A DNA stretch of 64,000 bases from Eumeta japonica (taxonomy: Eukaryota > Arthropoda > Insecta > Lepidoptera > Psychidae). The stretch is taken from assembly GCA_005406025.1 (NCBI GenBank), contig BGZK01000877.1, positions 186,001 through 250,000 on the forward strand, given 5' to 3'. A model generated the notes under the pieces. That model was not told where the DNA came from. It did no database searches and saw only the letters and a list, made by a program, of their open reading frames with translations. Below are positions 23,129 through 36,700 of the stretch, piece after piece (the stretch's first letter is position 1; the number at the start of each line of letters is the position of its first letter). Position numbers and translations under genes: made by a program.

Positions 23129-23251
23129 TATATAAATTGCCTTTTCTTTTGAAAAATTCTTTGCTAGCATTCCAGTTTCAACTACACAATCTCAAAAACC
23201 ATCGCTCACTCTCGCTGAATCTTTGTTGAAGCGAAACGTTCATATAGTGGT
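23129..23251 (+). promoter_or_regulatory. Possible TATA box and untranslated first exon
   Basis: TATATAAA at 23129-23136, an initiator-like TCCAGT near 23171, then ATG-free sequence to a donor-like GTG|GTACGTG at about 23251. LINE debris follows at once. No downstream exon was found, so this is only a candidate. Confidence 0.25.
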
Positions 23252-23299
23252 ACGTGTTTGAATTTACTCATGTCAAATACAATACGTCACTAAAATATT

Positions 23300-23910
23300 A
23301 AAATGTATAAAAATGAAAAAACCTGATGACTGTGATGGTTTTTCTGTAAAAATAATAGAATCAATAATATACTGCATTGCTCCATGTTTAGTAGTGAATT
23401 TTAATGATTGCGTTGTGGTGTGTTTCCTTAACTAAAGAAGCAAAGTAAAATTATTTCGTTATTTAAATCCCGTACTATAACTTTGGACTAATGGGAATAC
23501 TACCGATATTCAGTAAAATTTTTGAAATGCTCATTTTAAATTTGGGTATTTTTATAATAATAATTTGATGAACGTTAGACAATTTGGATTCACAAGAGAT
23601 CGCTCAACAACCGAAGCCGGTGTTGAGCTTATTCAGCAGAGTTTTGATGACTGGGAGAATTCACGGGACGCAATTAGTGTTTTCTGTGATTTACCTAAGG
23701 CATTGAACTGCGTTCATCATAACACATTGATCAGGAAACAACATCATTATGGTATCACGGGTCGATCACTAGGACTTCTTATTTAGGAGGTAGAATTTAA
23801 AAAATTGATGATAATGGTGAGAGGTCATTGGGATCTGCAATCAATACGAATGTGTCACAGAGTTCAATTCTTAAACTATTCCTATTCCTAAATCCGGTTT
23901 TAAAAAGTAA
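23300..23910 (+). mobile_element. LINE reverse transcriptase fragment
   Basis: The plus strand reads, with stops and frameshifts, PDDCDGFSVKIIES, then VRQFGFTRDRSTTEAGVEL, SVFCDLPKALNCVHH (from FCDLSKAFDCVxH) and SQSSILKLFLFLNPVL (from PQGSILGPFLFLxY). These are consecutive RT blocks of a CR1/Jockey-like LINE. The catalytic YADD block is not reached. Confidence 0.8.
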
Positions 23911-24329
23911 TTAGCTTAATAATAATTGAGCACTTCATTTTTTCAAATAAAACTTAACATGGAATCGTCCATATAAATACTACAGCTGTTTGTACTACGA
24001 TATAATTTCCATTACCTACATCATCAATTAGTTGACTAATAATTCGGTTTGCTATATAAGGCCTATAGCCGAAACCGAAACGCACGTGACTCAGTTCAAA
24101 GAACTGAATTCAACCATTCCTCCTGAAATGATACAAAAGTCTTGGACAGCTGTGATAATTTTCGTCCGTTGACATTTAAACAATACTAACTTTAAGGAAA
24201 ACTCGAGTTCCCACGGCTTTGATGTCATACGATGATTTACCCCATTGCTTACATCATCAGCGTGAACTGAGGACATTCTAATGAATATGCATTTTAATGT
24301 AATAAAGGAAATGAATTAAATTAAATCCT

Positions 24330-24660
24330 TAATAAGTCAAAGAGTAAATGTGGTGGCTAAAATAGGAAAAAATATGTTGCTGTGGTTTGAACATCTGACA
24401 ATGATTAATAAAAGCAGACTGACAAAACAAATCTATAGATTGAATATATCCGATGAAAGGGTGCCTTCAAATATCTTATGCAGATAAAATTGTTGACATG
24501 TCAATAAAGGGCAAATGTTAAACATCTAAGACCGAGCAGCTTGCACGAAACGATTGATAGATATCAGTAAAGAAAGAGAGATATGTAAAGATTGTATCAT
24601 CTGCAAATCAGTGGTTTCTTTCTACCCCTGTGAGCAACAGGCATGACCTTATAAAAAAAA
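24330..24660 (+). mobile_element. LINE 3'-terminal ORF fragment
   Basis: Reads KNMLLWFEHLTMINKSRLTK, QIYRLNISDERV and RAACTKRLIDISKEREICKD. This matches the C-terminal pattern MLRWFGHVERM...RLTKQIY seen at the end of many insect LINE ORF2 proteins. Stops break it. Confidence 0.65.
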
Positions 24661-25794
24661 AGGCCCTTCGGTAGCCGAAATGGAAGTAGATTTCATTTTA
24701 TTTTCATATGTAATTTATATAAAATATGTAATTTTCGGATTTTCAAAATTTTTAAATACTGTAATTTCTAAATCAGTCGACCAATTTGGCTCAAATATGA
24801 ACTTGACCTTTGTAATCGTCCATAGAACATGTACGTTGAGTTTCATTAAGATCTCTAAAGAATTGTAGACGCTATCGTAGTGACAAGCCCCGCGTTATTT
24901 GTAAATACATACGTATATAAACTTTTGAACCATACGTATTTTCTGACTCAGCTCGTCGAGTTAAGTCGGAAAACAACAAAATTTTTCAAAAGTTGCGTCA
25001 TGAGGACAAATACAATACTTAGATTTTTATGAAATCTACTAAAAACAAAATACAAAAGTACTGCACGATTTAAATATTCATAAAGTTCAGTTGAGGTAGT
25101 ATAGAATACAGACCGTTTTGCAAACAACCCTTTTAAGTCCATGTAATGAATTTGTCAAGTATAAAAATATGGAAAAAAATATATGAAAAAAGTATATGAG
25201 CTTATATTAATATTTATATTAGCAATTTAATATTTATATTCTATTTATATTAACAATTTCAGGAGGTGAGTCTTCGATACATTTATTGTCTTTGATAATA
25301 ACTCATGTAAAAAAACGGACATATTATTATTCGATATTATTATTTATAGTTTAATGATATTATGGTTTGAATGAGAGATATTACCTCTATGGGTACTCTT
25401 TATTAAGAGTTTCCCCTACATGTAGATCATCTGTAAATAAATATTGTTATGCTTTAGAATTTAAATGACAATATGGTACGTGCGGAAGGTTCATGCAATT
25501 TTGATTTATAATAAATTTAGAAAATTGTGAACTTAGAAATTAGATAATGACTATTAGAATAATAATTATACTCATACAAGATGTTATTGCACAAAGAAGG
25601 TAAACTTAAAAGGAGATACTAGTCTATACATACAATAATATAATAGCAGGATCAAATTCGTACATTACATATTTATTGAAATTACTTGCTGGAATGAACA
25701 TTAATATGAGCGCAGATGATATATTTTATGAATTGTGTCTGTCTCTCTGTGTACTCCTCACGAACAGTACGTAGATAATAGCACGTACCCTTAA

Positions 25795-26640
25795 TAAATT
25801 TTTGAAGTCTGGGAGGATTCGCGGAACACAGTTGGAGTATTTTGCGATCTATCCAAGGCTTTCGATTGCGTAAATCACGAAACGTTGGTGGGGAAACTGC
25901 GTCGTTTCGGATTGACGTCCTCTACCTTATAAGTCACATTTAAGCGACAGGGTGGAGGAGATCGATGTCAATCGTCAAAGATCGTCTGCGTGTGTAGTTC
26001 TCACGAGAGTACCACAGATATCGATTTTTGGTTATTTCTCCTTTTAATTTGTAATAACGATTAATCTAGCCATTCTGGAGGTGTTCGTAAGACATTACAC
26101 TGCTTGCAGACGACACATCACTATTACCTATTTGAAGTCAATAGACAGCAACTCGCTTATGACAATGTGAACGTCACTGTCTCGAAGTGGAGGTTCGTTG
26201 ATGATGGTTTACTAAAAACTACCTCTTAATTAACAGAAAAAGAAGTGTATAAAATTCACGCTTCCAAATATAAACCAAAGATCCGGAAATATTTTAGTAT
26301 GAAACCGGGAACTAGATATTGTTCATACTTTGTATTTCTGGATATTACTTTAGATGAAAGGCATTAATGGGGTCCTCATATTAACAAATCGTAAGGGCTT
26401 ACCTGTCCTGCGCATTCAGTTAAAAAATAAGAAATTCGTCATGTGTATAATCTGCCAGACTAGTTTATTTTGGCTGTTTCTATGACTTGATCTCATGTGG
26501 CAGTTTGCTCTGGCAGTTAGACGTACTGCAGATACTCATTTTCATGCTGGAGAAGCGGGTCATTCGGGCGATTTTCAAACTGAGAACAAGAAAATAAATA
26601 TGCTCGAAAAAAAATAGTGATCGACATAAATTAAATATAA
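25795..26640 (+). mobile_element. LINE reverse transcriptase and C-terminal domain fragment
   Basis: Broken frames give VFCDLSKAFDCVNHETLVGK, a decayed LLADDTS (the catalytic xADD block), VFLDITLDERH (from FLGITLD), RLVYFGCFYDLISCGSLLW-like text and ILEKRVIRAIFKL. The block order is correct for a CR1/Jockey-like LINE. It overlaps in domain content with 23300-23910, so it is a separate copy. Confidence 0.75.
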
Positions 26641-29600
26641 GAATTAAAATAAACTATGTTTGTATGTATTCGAATAGATAAAGTCACAAATCAATTTACA
26701 GGATTTTGTGTGCGCTTATTTAAATAAGGTCTCTGTAGACATTTAAAACTTACCCTTAAACAAATTTAAGAGCATTATTAAACAATTCTTGGTAAAAAGG
26801 GTATGATAAAATTTTCGATTATTTTGTGAACAAATAAATGTCCATGAACATAACCAGCACGACTTTTTATCGGGTTGTCTTTTTCTGCAATACGTTAGTT
26901 AGATTTTGACCATAAAAGTAATTATATACAATTCGAAAAGAGCTACCCTTAAGTTTCTTGTTCGTCTTTTTGAGGGAAAACTGCCTTCTGAACTATTGGT
27001 AAAGAAGAATTCATATTATATTGATAAATTTCAAAAGTTATGTATTTAATCTATGAAATAAAAAGATTTTTGTTTTAGAATTTTAATTTGAACATATATT
27101 CTTTACTCTAAAACAAAATATAAAAAAAAAATCATTTCAACATCTATAATAAGGCTTTATAAAAGAAGACGCATTCAAGTGAACGACAGAATTTGTAAGC
27201 ATAAATCGAGTATGCAGTCATTGGGGATTGCCGACGGGACTGAAAACTTAAAAACTATAAAATAAATATGGTGTTTTGAAACTATCAAATTAATTGTAAT
27301 ATTAAAAATTAATATACTACAATTTGTATAATAAAATAATTAAATAATAATTAGTTTTATATATCGGCACTCAAATCAATGATTTATTGTTTTCATATAA
27401 ATCATATGAATGCTGTAACTTAAATCCATTCTGACCAGTAGGACGTATATAAAATATAATAAAATAAAAGTTTAATGACTATTAGATATGTTGGTCGAAT
27501 AAATGTTTTTTTTCGCTCTAAATCCTACATTGAATGTGTTAGATCGAGTACTACCGTTATCTCTGTCCAAACAAACTTTCAAAATAAACATTAAGAAATA
27601 GATTAATATACATTTGAAATTATGAAGAAAGCTGAATTCGACTTAGTATCTTGTACTTAATTTTAAGTCTCACAAAAACTAATTCCCTTGACTTATGTAT
27701 GGCTTATTAAGTTTTCTCGTCCCCGAAAAAACTTATTGCTTCGAAGAAATAATATTCTTTTTTTTTATGAAAATTAGCCCTGTACAATTACAGTTTCTCT
27801 AGTTTGTTTGTGCGTATCACGTGTTGTCGTCTTCGGTCGGTGTCTGAATACAAAGACCAGTGTTCGACATCAACTGAATATATTAAGCAATTAAATTAAA
27901 TAAGTTATAGATCCCAAATCAAAGGCCGATGCAGGCGGGGACCAACGATGTCATAAGCTCCCTGGGCTGAGCCTACGACTGCCTATTGTAATGGAATTAA
28001 AGCAAGCTCTGATTGCACCTCGTATGTTTGACCTTCCCCTTACGCGAAAACTTAATAGTAGCTATTGAAGAGTGTTTTCTGTCTATAAATTGAAATAATA
28101 TTTTTTAACTTTTATCCATTAAGGAGTACTATGGCTTTCATTATCAGCTCGGTAGCATGAGATGACGACTCCCAGACACGAACACCTGAATAACTTCAAA
28201 TAAAGATCTCAAACACACTCTACCTATGATATCGGAGAGTATCCCTCAATTTCCCCGGGATCCTGACGTGGTGTCGATGGGACCACCTCAAGAATGCTGG
28301 CTTCGAATTAAAAATTATTTTCGGAATCGGTCCAAAGTGGCAAAGACATCGCGTAACGTACACCAATAAAAATGCAGAGGAATTGATAAACTCCTCCTTA
28401 TCTTTTTGAAATTGGTTAAAAATGGTAGTCGAATAGTGTAAGTAATATTGATAACTAAAATATTTTTAGTATTTTCCTCAATCGTCAAACTTAATAACAG
28501 AAAATAGAAATTCTTATTATTGATGCAAAATTCCGAAAATCATTCTAATTAATAAATGTTGATTCTACAAAATAATAATAATTTATTTTAAATAATATGC
28601 TTTTCATATATTTAAATTAATAGTTTTGTAAGTAATAAAATGGTTTTTTAATTAATGTAGCATTGTTTGATAACAAAATGAAATCAACTCAACTATTGTA
28701 TTAAAATGAAAATATCTGTGCACAATTTTAGTTAAGTTTAATTTAACAGCTTAAAAAAAATCAGCATTTTCAAATGATGTGCACTTCAGAGTTTGTTTCG
28801 TATTTGCAGAGATGCAATGCGATGGATAATACGGAATATTACATCTGAAGCTGACATTTCTCAGTTAATAATTTTGTTATCGTTAATAAGCTTAAGTAGC
28901 ATCGTTTGAAATTTGAATAAAAAAAAATTGGGTCATAAAACACTTTAACGTTGTTGTATAGATAATTAAGTATAAAGATACAAAATAATTGTTTTTCACT
29001 TCATGAAAACTATCAAAAAATGTATGCTGACTAAAGGAATCCTTCTGAATGCGCAGTTTGGTGTCTGAAAGAATTTCTTCGAGATGCTCTATATATTCAC
29101 GTCTGTTTTTTCGTCATGAACCTACGTATGTTTACCAACTTCTACCTAGAAATTGCTGAAATATAAAGTTGGAGAGAATAACGAAGTGATGGACTGCAAA
29201 TACGAGATATTAGGTTTATGATTAAATAAAGTTTTAGTATCAAATGGCGTTTAATGACAATTATTAAAACACACAAACATAAAATTTTAGTAAATAAATA
29301 CATCATTCTGTTTCTATTTTGTATAAAAAGTATCAAATAAATTCAAAGCTTTTTACATTACAAAACATTAATGTAACAGTCTCCATATTATGACATTATA
29401 ATTAAAAATACCTCTACAATTTTAGCACATTGCATCTAAAACATTAAAAATGTGGTATTGAGATTAAAAGATCTACACTATAAGTAAATAATACTGGGTC
29501 TCAGGTATACTCAGTAAAATATTAAGAAATCATTCAATAACACGATGTTACAAACCATTTATGTACCAAAGACTTCTCTAATTATCTATTTGAAAGTTTC

Positions 29601-29847
29601 CATTGGACCCCTAAAAATTTTAGTTAAAGCTTGACACTAATAAGTTGAAGCAAATATTACAATATCAGCCTACACAAATGACTATTGTTACAGAGATAAG
29701 AACAAAAATAAAAATCGCTACATCGACAAGAACTTATCACTAATGTACGTTATAAAGCTGTTCACGAAGATGGCTGTAACACTGGAATTTCCACTTCAGA
29801 AATATCGATTCACTTACAGTACACTGTATTACGCTATCCAAACATTA
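26641..29847. other. Non-coding AT-rich stretch
   Basis: No gene recognised. A GC-richer patch at 27910-28340 holds short open segments (for example PQFPRDPDVVSMGPP) without splice support and looks like repeat debris. Confidence 0.4.
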
Positions 29848-29915
29848 TTATAAAATGAACGTTTTTATTTTAGCAGTCTTTGTTAATCTACGAAGTAGAT
29901 ATGCAATGCGATTAG

Positions 29916-30704
29916 TTAGCAGAACACATAAGGACGCACGCATATCGGACAGCGGTCCGAAGCAGCCAGGCACCGCCGTAGGCAGTCCGCATGGAAAAAG
30001 TGCGCGCAGGGTGTCACGCGCGCCCAGTGCATCGGCCCCAGGCACACCGCACACACGTCCTCCAGGGTTGCGAGCTCGGCGGACGTAGCACGTCTGAACC
30101 GCGCGAGCACATCCTGCGCCTCTCGCAGACGGCTCGTCGCTTCCTTCAGCCGATGTCGACCATTTACCCAAACACACACATACAACAGCAACGCTGCCAG
30201 CCTCCAGCGGCCTATCCACACTAAAGCCGGTGCTAGAGGCAGGGCCAGTGCCGTGGTGGCGGTGCGGGCCCACGCACCCGCATACAGGGCCTCCATGCCT
30301 TCGAGACGGTCGAGACGCAACGCGGCCAACGCCGGCGGCCAAAGTTCCAGGAACGTACGCTCCGTCAGTAAGTAGTAGAGCGCTGTGACGGCCGTGTACA
30401 GGGCGGTGGGACGATAGTGATCCAAACCCTGTTCCAGGCCCAAGGCCAACAGCACGAACGTGACTGTCACCACGAACGTTACTGCTTTGGTCCACTCGAG
30501 GACGATTTTGGTGGCGGACATAGCGAGATGCTTGACACGCGAATGTCGCGCCAAGTTGACGTAGGGCGACCAGTCTTCTTTCAGGCAGAGCTCACGCACG
30601 TAGCTTACCGAATATGTGACGACGTTATAGAACATGAGCGAATACAGGCAGGTCAACCGCCCGCCCGCCACCAGCACGCGGTCGCACGCTGTAAACATCA
30701 CCAA
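29916..30704 (-). CDS. RING ligase gene, terminal exon
   Basis: Encodes residues 134-395, starting LVMFTACDRV after the acceptor TTTTGTTTTAG and ending RPYVFC then stop. It is much more GC-rich than its surroundings. A minus-strand AATAAA at 29869-29864, about 47 bases past the stop, is a plausible polyadenylation signal. Long antisense and shifted frames across it are composition shadows. Confidence 0.85.
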   Translation of the reverse strand: MVMFTACDRVLVAGGRLTCLYSLMFYNVVTYSVSYVRELCLKEDWSPYVNLARHSRVKHLAMSATKIVLEWTKAVTFVVTVTFVLLALGLEQGLDHYRPTALYTAVTALYYLLTERTFLELWPPALAALRLDRLEGMEALYAGAWARTATTALALPLAPALVWIGRWRLAALLLYVCVWVNGRHRLKEATSRLREAQDVLARFRRATSAELATLEDVCAVCLGPMHWARVTPCAHFFHADCLRRCLAASDRCPICVRPYVFC

Positions 30705-33700
30705 CTAAAACAAAAATAAAGAATGTTATCATGATTAGAAGCAATATACACATTTCCTATCCCAAATACAAATTCATAAATATCTACATTATGTAGCTAA
30801 TTTCATAAACAATAAGAGTTAAATATAAAATTAAAAAAATTAAAACAAAGAAAAAACCTAATAGAACTCGTCTTGATTATCTCCATAGATATTTGTTCTC
30901 TAAACAATCGTCAATTTTATGATACATCATTCACATTTCATACAGGCTCATATAAAAAGAGTTCTTGGCTTTATATAATTGACTGTCATGATAACACAGT
31001 CTTTTTTTCTAATTTTGACTATATGTGAATTATTATCTTTCTTAGACGTTTCTAATATTCTTTTTTCAAATATGTTAAATAGTATTTAAACTGAGTTACT
31101 GGAATTAAGATCCCAGTTTTTGTAAACTTAACTCATAAATCGCTCACAAACGGCCAGCCTGCCTTCTTCAGGAATGGATTCCTTTAATATCTTCTACATG
31201 TCCCCATGCAGTATGGCATAATGAGGTTCAGTTATAGAAACAGCCAAATTAATTAGAGTTTCGATTTGGATATATTTGATAATGGAATGGACGGAATTTG
31301 GTATCGTTGTGATTGCATGGGTAACAGAGCTAATCCTTGTTGCCCACCACTGAGGTGAGGACCTTGGTATCCAAAGTAAAGACCAAAAATACGAAAGTAT
31401 CAATATATAATAATTCCTTCTTTCGTACAAAAAAAAATCCTTATCTGTGTTCCATATTTGGAAATCAGAAATTTACAGAATTAATGTTTTCTTTTCTTCG
31501 AGAAGTAGGTTATTTCCACTAAACGATTTTTCTACTTTCGAGATAGCAACGCAAACATCGCCATAAGTGAGCTCTTATCTTTTAATTTCGAACGAAAATG
31601 AGACATCATCTGTAAACAGTACTACATTATGAATAGCTCTAACAAGATTGGATAAGTAGTTAATATGAAATAAAAACAGCATAGGCCAAAGATAGATCCC
31701 TGTGGTACGTCCATGCCAACTCTAGATTCAGACGGATATCATTGTTGACATCAACCTTCTGAACTTACTGTTGCTCAAATACAATTTCAAAAAACTGAAT
31801 GACTAACACATAAACACATAATCGCGAAATTTTCAGATCAGAGTTCCATGATTTACGCAATCGAATACCTTGAAAAGATCGCAAAATACACTAACTGCAT
31901 CCAATGAATGCTCCCGGGCCTCAAAAATTTTGATCAATAAACTCAACGCCGGCATGAATTATTGAGCAACTCCCAGTAAAACCGATTTGTTTTCTAAACA
32001 ATAGGTCTAGTATTTGTGAAGTTTGATGTACTCAAATAAATTTACAGATTTGAGTTAATAAGATAAACCCCGAATGTGGTGCAAAATCATGGAATTTATG
32101 ATTATAAAATAACAACAAAGAACACCAGTGTGTGGCCTTTTTTGTACCTAAGGACTTATATTTTTACAACCTTTTCGGAATGCATATATCAAATTCAAAA
32201 TTTATATTCCGGATCGAACTATTAATAACATGTAAAAAGGAAGACTCTGAAGTCAGTTTTATCAATTATTTTGTGTTTATCACAAAACAATGCTACAAAT
32301 AAACCAGTGACTTTTCTCAATGTGATGTTAGACTTTGGCATGTGTTTATTTCTTTTCTTTTCACTACAATTTTAACATGCGCAGTCACACACATATTAAG
32401 TCCAGCTTGGAGGTTAAAACACTAGTTAATGCTAGCCGAAAATGTTATTTTAGTATACTGTCCTATTAAGGAAAGATATTCAATGAATTGTACACAAATA
32501 CAAACAGTAACAGTATATGCTGTACAAAAAGTAATTCGGAAATCGTAAATTAATATAGGGGAAAATTGAGACGAAAGGAGGAAAATTCGAAACAGGTAGA
32601 ATGAGCGAAAACATCGAACCGAAGTACTAATCATACAATCACAAATCTTTCTGGTCAATTGACTAAAATTTACCTGGCTAATCATAGTGGATAGATTGTT
32701 CATCTGCATGAACATAAGCTCGGCGCGGTGAATGGGCGCGTACACGGCGCGCAGCACGCCCAACGCGCACGCGCCCGGTGCCCGCAGTCGCCGCGCCAAC
32801 TCTGTAACGAAGACAATCATCTACATAATTAACAGAATCAGGAATATGTGTTATTCATGATATCAAGAATATGATAATATGGGTTTTTATTATTGAATTC
32901 GGTATCATCGAAAAGGTCTTTACTTTTCGTGGTTTCATATGATTTTCGGTGATAATTTATTATGTCAAGTTTTCGAAGTAGTTCCAATTATCGCGGGAAG
33001 TCATTTGTTTTTTTTTTTGTTTGTTTTATTTTGTATATATTATGAATGTCGTTGGAAGTCAAATGTCACCTGTTGCTAGTTTTACGAACTATTGACGGTT
33101 TCACTATCGCATATGATTTGAAATTTCAATGTGTATGCTTGCTGTAATTGAAGAACTCATTTTATTTACTTCATCATCGTATCAAAACCAAATTTGAATG
33201 AAACCACTATGACGGAACGCTCTTCCTAATAAAGAGGACATTACAATTGCAATATCTATGCCAATACAATTGACGAAGACATTGCGTACTCTATGTCCAA
33301 AATACAAATAGAACTGACAATCTTATCCTTTATTGTAGTCGCTTAATTAAATAAAGCACAACTTTACGCAATCAATGTAGGATAAACACCCTGCTGTCTT
33401 AGAAACAAAGGATAGCAGGATTGCTATCTTTCAACAGATTGTAATAAATTGAAGAGAATCAATAAACGTTCTAGAATATAAATATTAAAATTATCCTTGT
33501 TAATGTCTATTTATTACTGTCATTTTAATTACAACTACTGACAGGCCAATTTATGTTTTTCTCGAAAATTGAAAAAAACTTACTGATAACCTACATCAGC
33601 TATGGAATTGCAAAAACTTGATTATACAGAGTTCTCTTTTTGTTTGGGAAAAGGACACTAATTGCTTTTTTCATTCCTGCCAAAGGATGACGCTTTTCGT

Positions 33701-36700
33701 GGGTTTATCAATATATACAAACCGACAACCTCAGGAAAAGATTCACGTTCTTCCAAAAATTTTTTTCTTAGCATTAGAAATGGGTTAGGTTTAAGTTTAT
33801 TGGTGACAAGGTTAAATAGATATACTGTACGTCACATATCTATTCCGATATGAACATATATTAATTTAATTTAATTCGTTTCTTAAAAAGTAGAGAAATG
33901 TTGTATTTATTTCATACTAGCTTTTGCCTGCTGCTCCGCCCGCGTAGATATAAAATGATGAAATTTTTAAATAGGATTTGTGTAAAATCACAACGTAATA
34001 GTGAACGTCTACGTCGCAAAAAAGAAACTATGCCAAATTTCAAGTCAATCGCACCGTTTCGGAGGTCTCGTGATGAGTTAGTCAGTTAGTGGTACTTCGC
34101 CTATATATGATATATATGGATACAGAGACAATACTCAATTGACTACATACTTGATTCATGGACATTTTGAATATTTTGGGTTATTGCATTTTTCAATGAG
34201 TAACTAATCCTAAAATCTTTACTTAATACAATATTATAATTGAGTCACTCACTGACTGATCAACGTAAAGTAAAGTGTAGAAATCAAAACTCTGAAATAT
34301 GGACGCAGTCGGTTGATTATGTCCAAAGAAAATAATAATTTATTAAAGTAACAAAAGTAACTAAACACATGGATAACAAAAACACTGGAGTTAGATTACA
34401 ATTCTACTTAGATTTATGCAAATTATTCATTGTAATATACTAAATTTTCGACAAGTTCTGAAATTTTATTTGTGTTTATTTCGATATGTTTCTCATTTTA
34501 TTTTCACAACCGTATCTATATCAGAAAGACCACTAGCATGGCATTTTGCGTCACGCGCATGACTATGTGCGTGACGTAAAACATGTGCGTCTAACATATC
34601 ACATCACGGTTTGAGCTTAAAGTATAGCTCATTTACGCGTAGAAGTGTTTACGACTGCACATATTTAAGTTTTTGATAAATTAATATTCCTATAAAAAGC
34701 GAACCTAACTCAGAACCTTTAGGAATTAAACTCTTAGGGTAAACAGAATAACAGTAGGGCATAACAGTTTTCGTGCGGTTCCTATAATTTCTGTTGTAAG
34801 AATTACTATATTAATCATTTGATTAACAATAAATATTTACTTGTTTCAACTCTTTTGGAAATTCGTTTCGTAAAGGTGTAAAACATGAAATAGTCGGTAT
34901 GAGAATAACCACCATTTAATGAAATAGGGGTTGGTATAAGAATAACCGCCATTTAATGAAATAGGTGTTGGTATGAGAATAACCGCCATTTAATGAAATA
35001 GGTATTGGTATGAGAATAACCGCCGTTTAAATTAAATGCATAAAGATATTTGAGGTTTTAACTAAAAAAAAAAAAGATTTCGCTATTTTAGTATATTTAT
35101 TTTCAAGAAAAACAATGCAGGATGTAAATCTCTTTTACGGGTCCCATTATTTTTTATTTTGACAACAAGACAAAATAAAAATCACTATTTAAACCTCTGA
35201 TTATAGACAAAAAGATACGATTTCGTCATTTTTAAAAATGTGACAGAAAATGTGAATGAAAAATGTGACCGAAAAATAAAAATGTAGCTCATACTTCGGA
35301 TATGATATGTGCGGCGTGATATAATATGCAGCATGGTGACATTCTGTTGATAAACCAGTATGTAAGTGATTATGCACTTGTAGATATATCGTCACATATG
35401 CACACGAGGACGTCGACCGGTGCGAAAACGTAAATTTAGGATGAGAAAATGTGACCACGAATAAAAACTACAAAGTAGAGAAAATCACAATTTATCTTAC
35501 TCTGCGTGCATAAAGGAGTCCAATTAAAACGTTCTATAAAATACGTTCTTCACTGCTTGCAATTATTTTATTAATGGTATTATTTTTGGGTTATAGAATT
35601 TGATTACTATACGAGTATACCTAATACTCGATGGTATGACGTCGACAATGGCGTATTATTATATTGCGTAGTATTTACCGTTTACGATATTTCTCGTGCA
35701 TCTTCCTCGTAATTGTTTGTGATTAGCGAAAATCGTATAATACATTAAGATTTTCAATTTAGTTGGCAACTGATTTTTTTAGGTAATAAACTCCATTCAT
35801 TACTTATTTCTATTAATCGTGATATTTATGATTTCCTGAATAATATTATTTCCTAAAAGTTCTATTAAGCTTAAAAAAAAATTAAGCTTGATAAAATCGA
35901 AATTAAGCGAAAAAATTCGGATTTATATTCTTTCAGATTTTCATCATGTCTGTCCAATCGAATTACTTATTCAAGTGTATGAACCTTAGATTTTTTTTGT
36001 TCATTTGCATATTGTTTTATCATCAATTCACAAATAATTAACACGGGCCGCATTATTCGCAAACGAACCAATCTTAAGTTTTTGCCTATTCGTAAAAAGT
36101 GTTTTACATAGAGAACGCTAACAGTCCAGCGGGATAAATCTCTGCTTCAATACAGTATATATTGACTTCGATTCCCCGGCTTGCGTTCTCATTCGGGAAA
36201 TGTGTTAATAAATTAATCTTCCCATCTATTTGGCTGTGTTTTTCTATATTTTAATATGTAACTTAACTGATACCTTGTCGTTTGAAACTAGGTTGAAACT
36301 AATTAGTCAAACACACATGTATTATAATTATTATCTTGTGTCAATTAAAAAAAAGGTCGGGTCAAAAGATGACCAACTCCCTCAGAATTTCTAGTACGTA
36401 GAGGTACTAACAAATAATATTGATACAATTTACGAGTGCATCACAAACAACAGTGTTTAGATACATCCGGAGACGATTTCTCCAAGGTGTAATAAATAAA
36501 AACAGGAATATTACAACAAATCGAACAGTTAGGTTGACTATGGTTAAAGTGGAGTAATGGATAGTCCGGTGAATTTAGATGAGTGGACGACGCTAGCTCA
36601 GTGATTGAAAGCGTTGCCTTTGAAGAAAGAAGTACCATGCTCGATTCTGGGCGCGGGCGAAACGACCGAAGAGCTTTCAACTAAAGCCAAATCAAAACCT

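Noticed and set aside
29848..30495. A 215-codon frame in the RING terminal exon
   Set aside because: It is a shifted-frame shadow of the GC-rich RING exon on the same strand. The true frame carries the RING motif and fits the splice phases.
36585..36660. An intact tRNA gene
   Set aside because: A- and B-box-like words are present, but the stems do not close into a cloverleaf, so it is kept only as a SINE-like copy.
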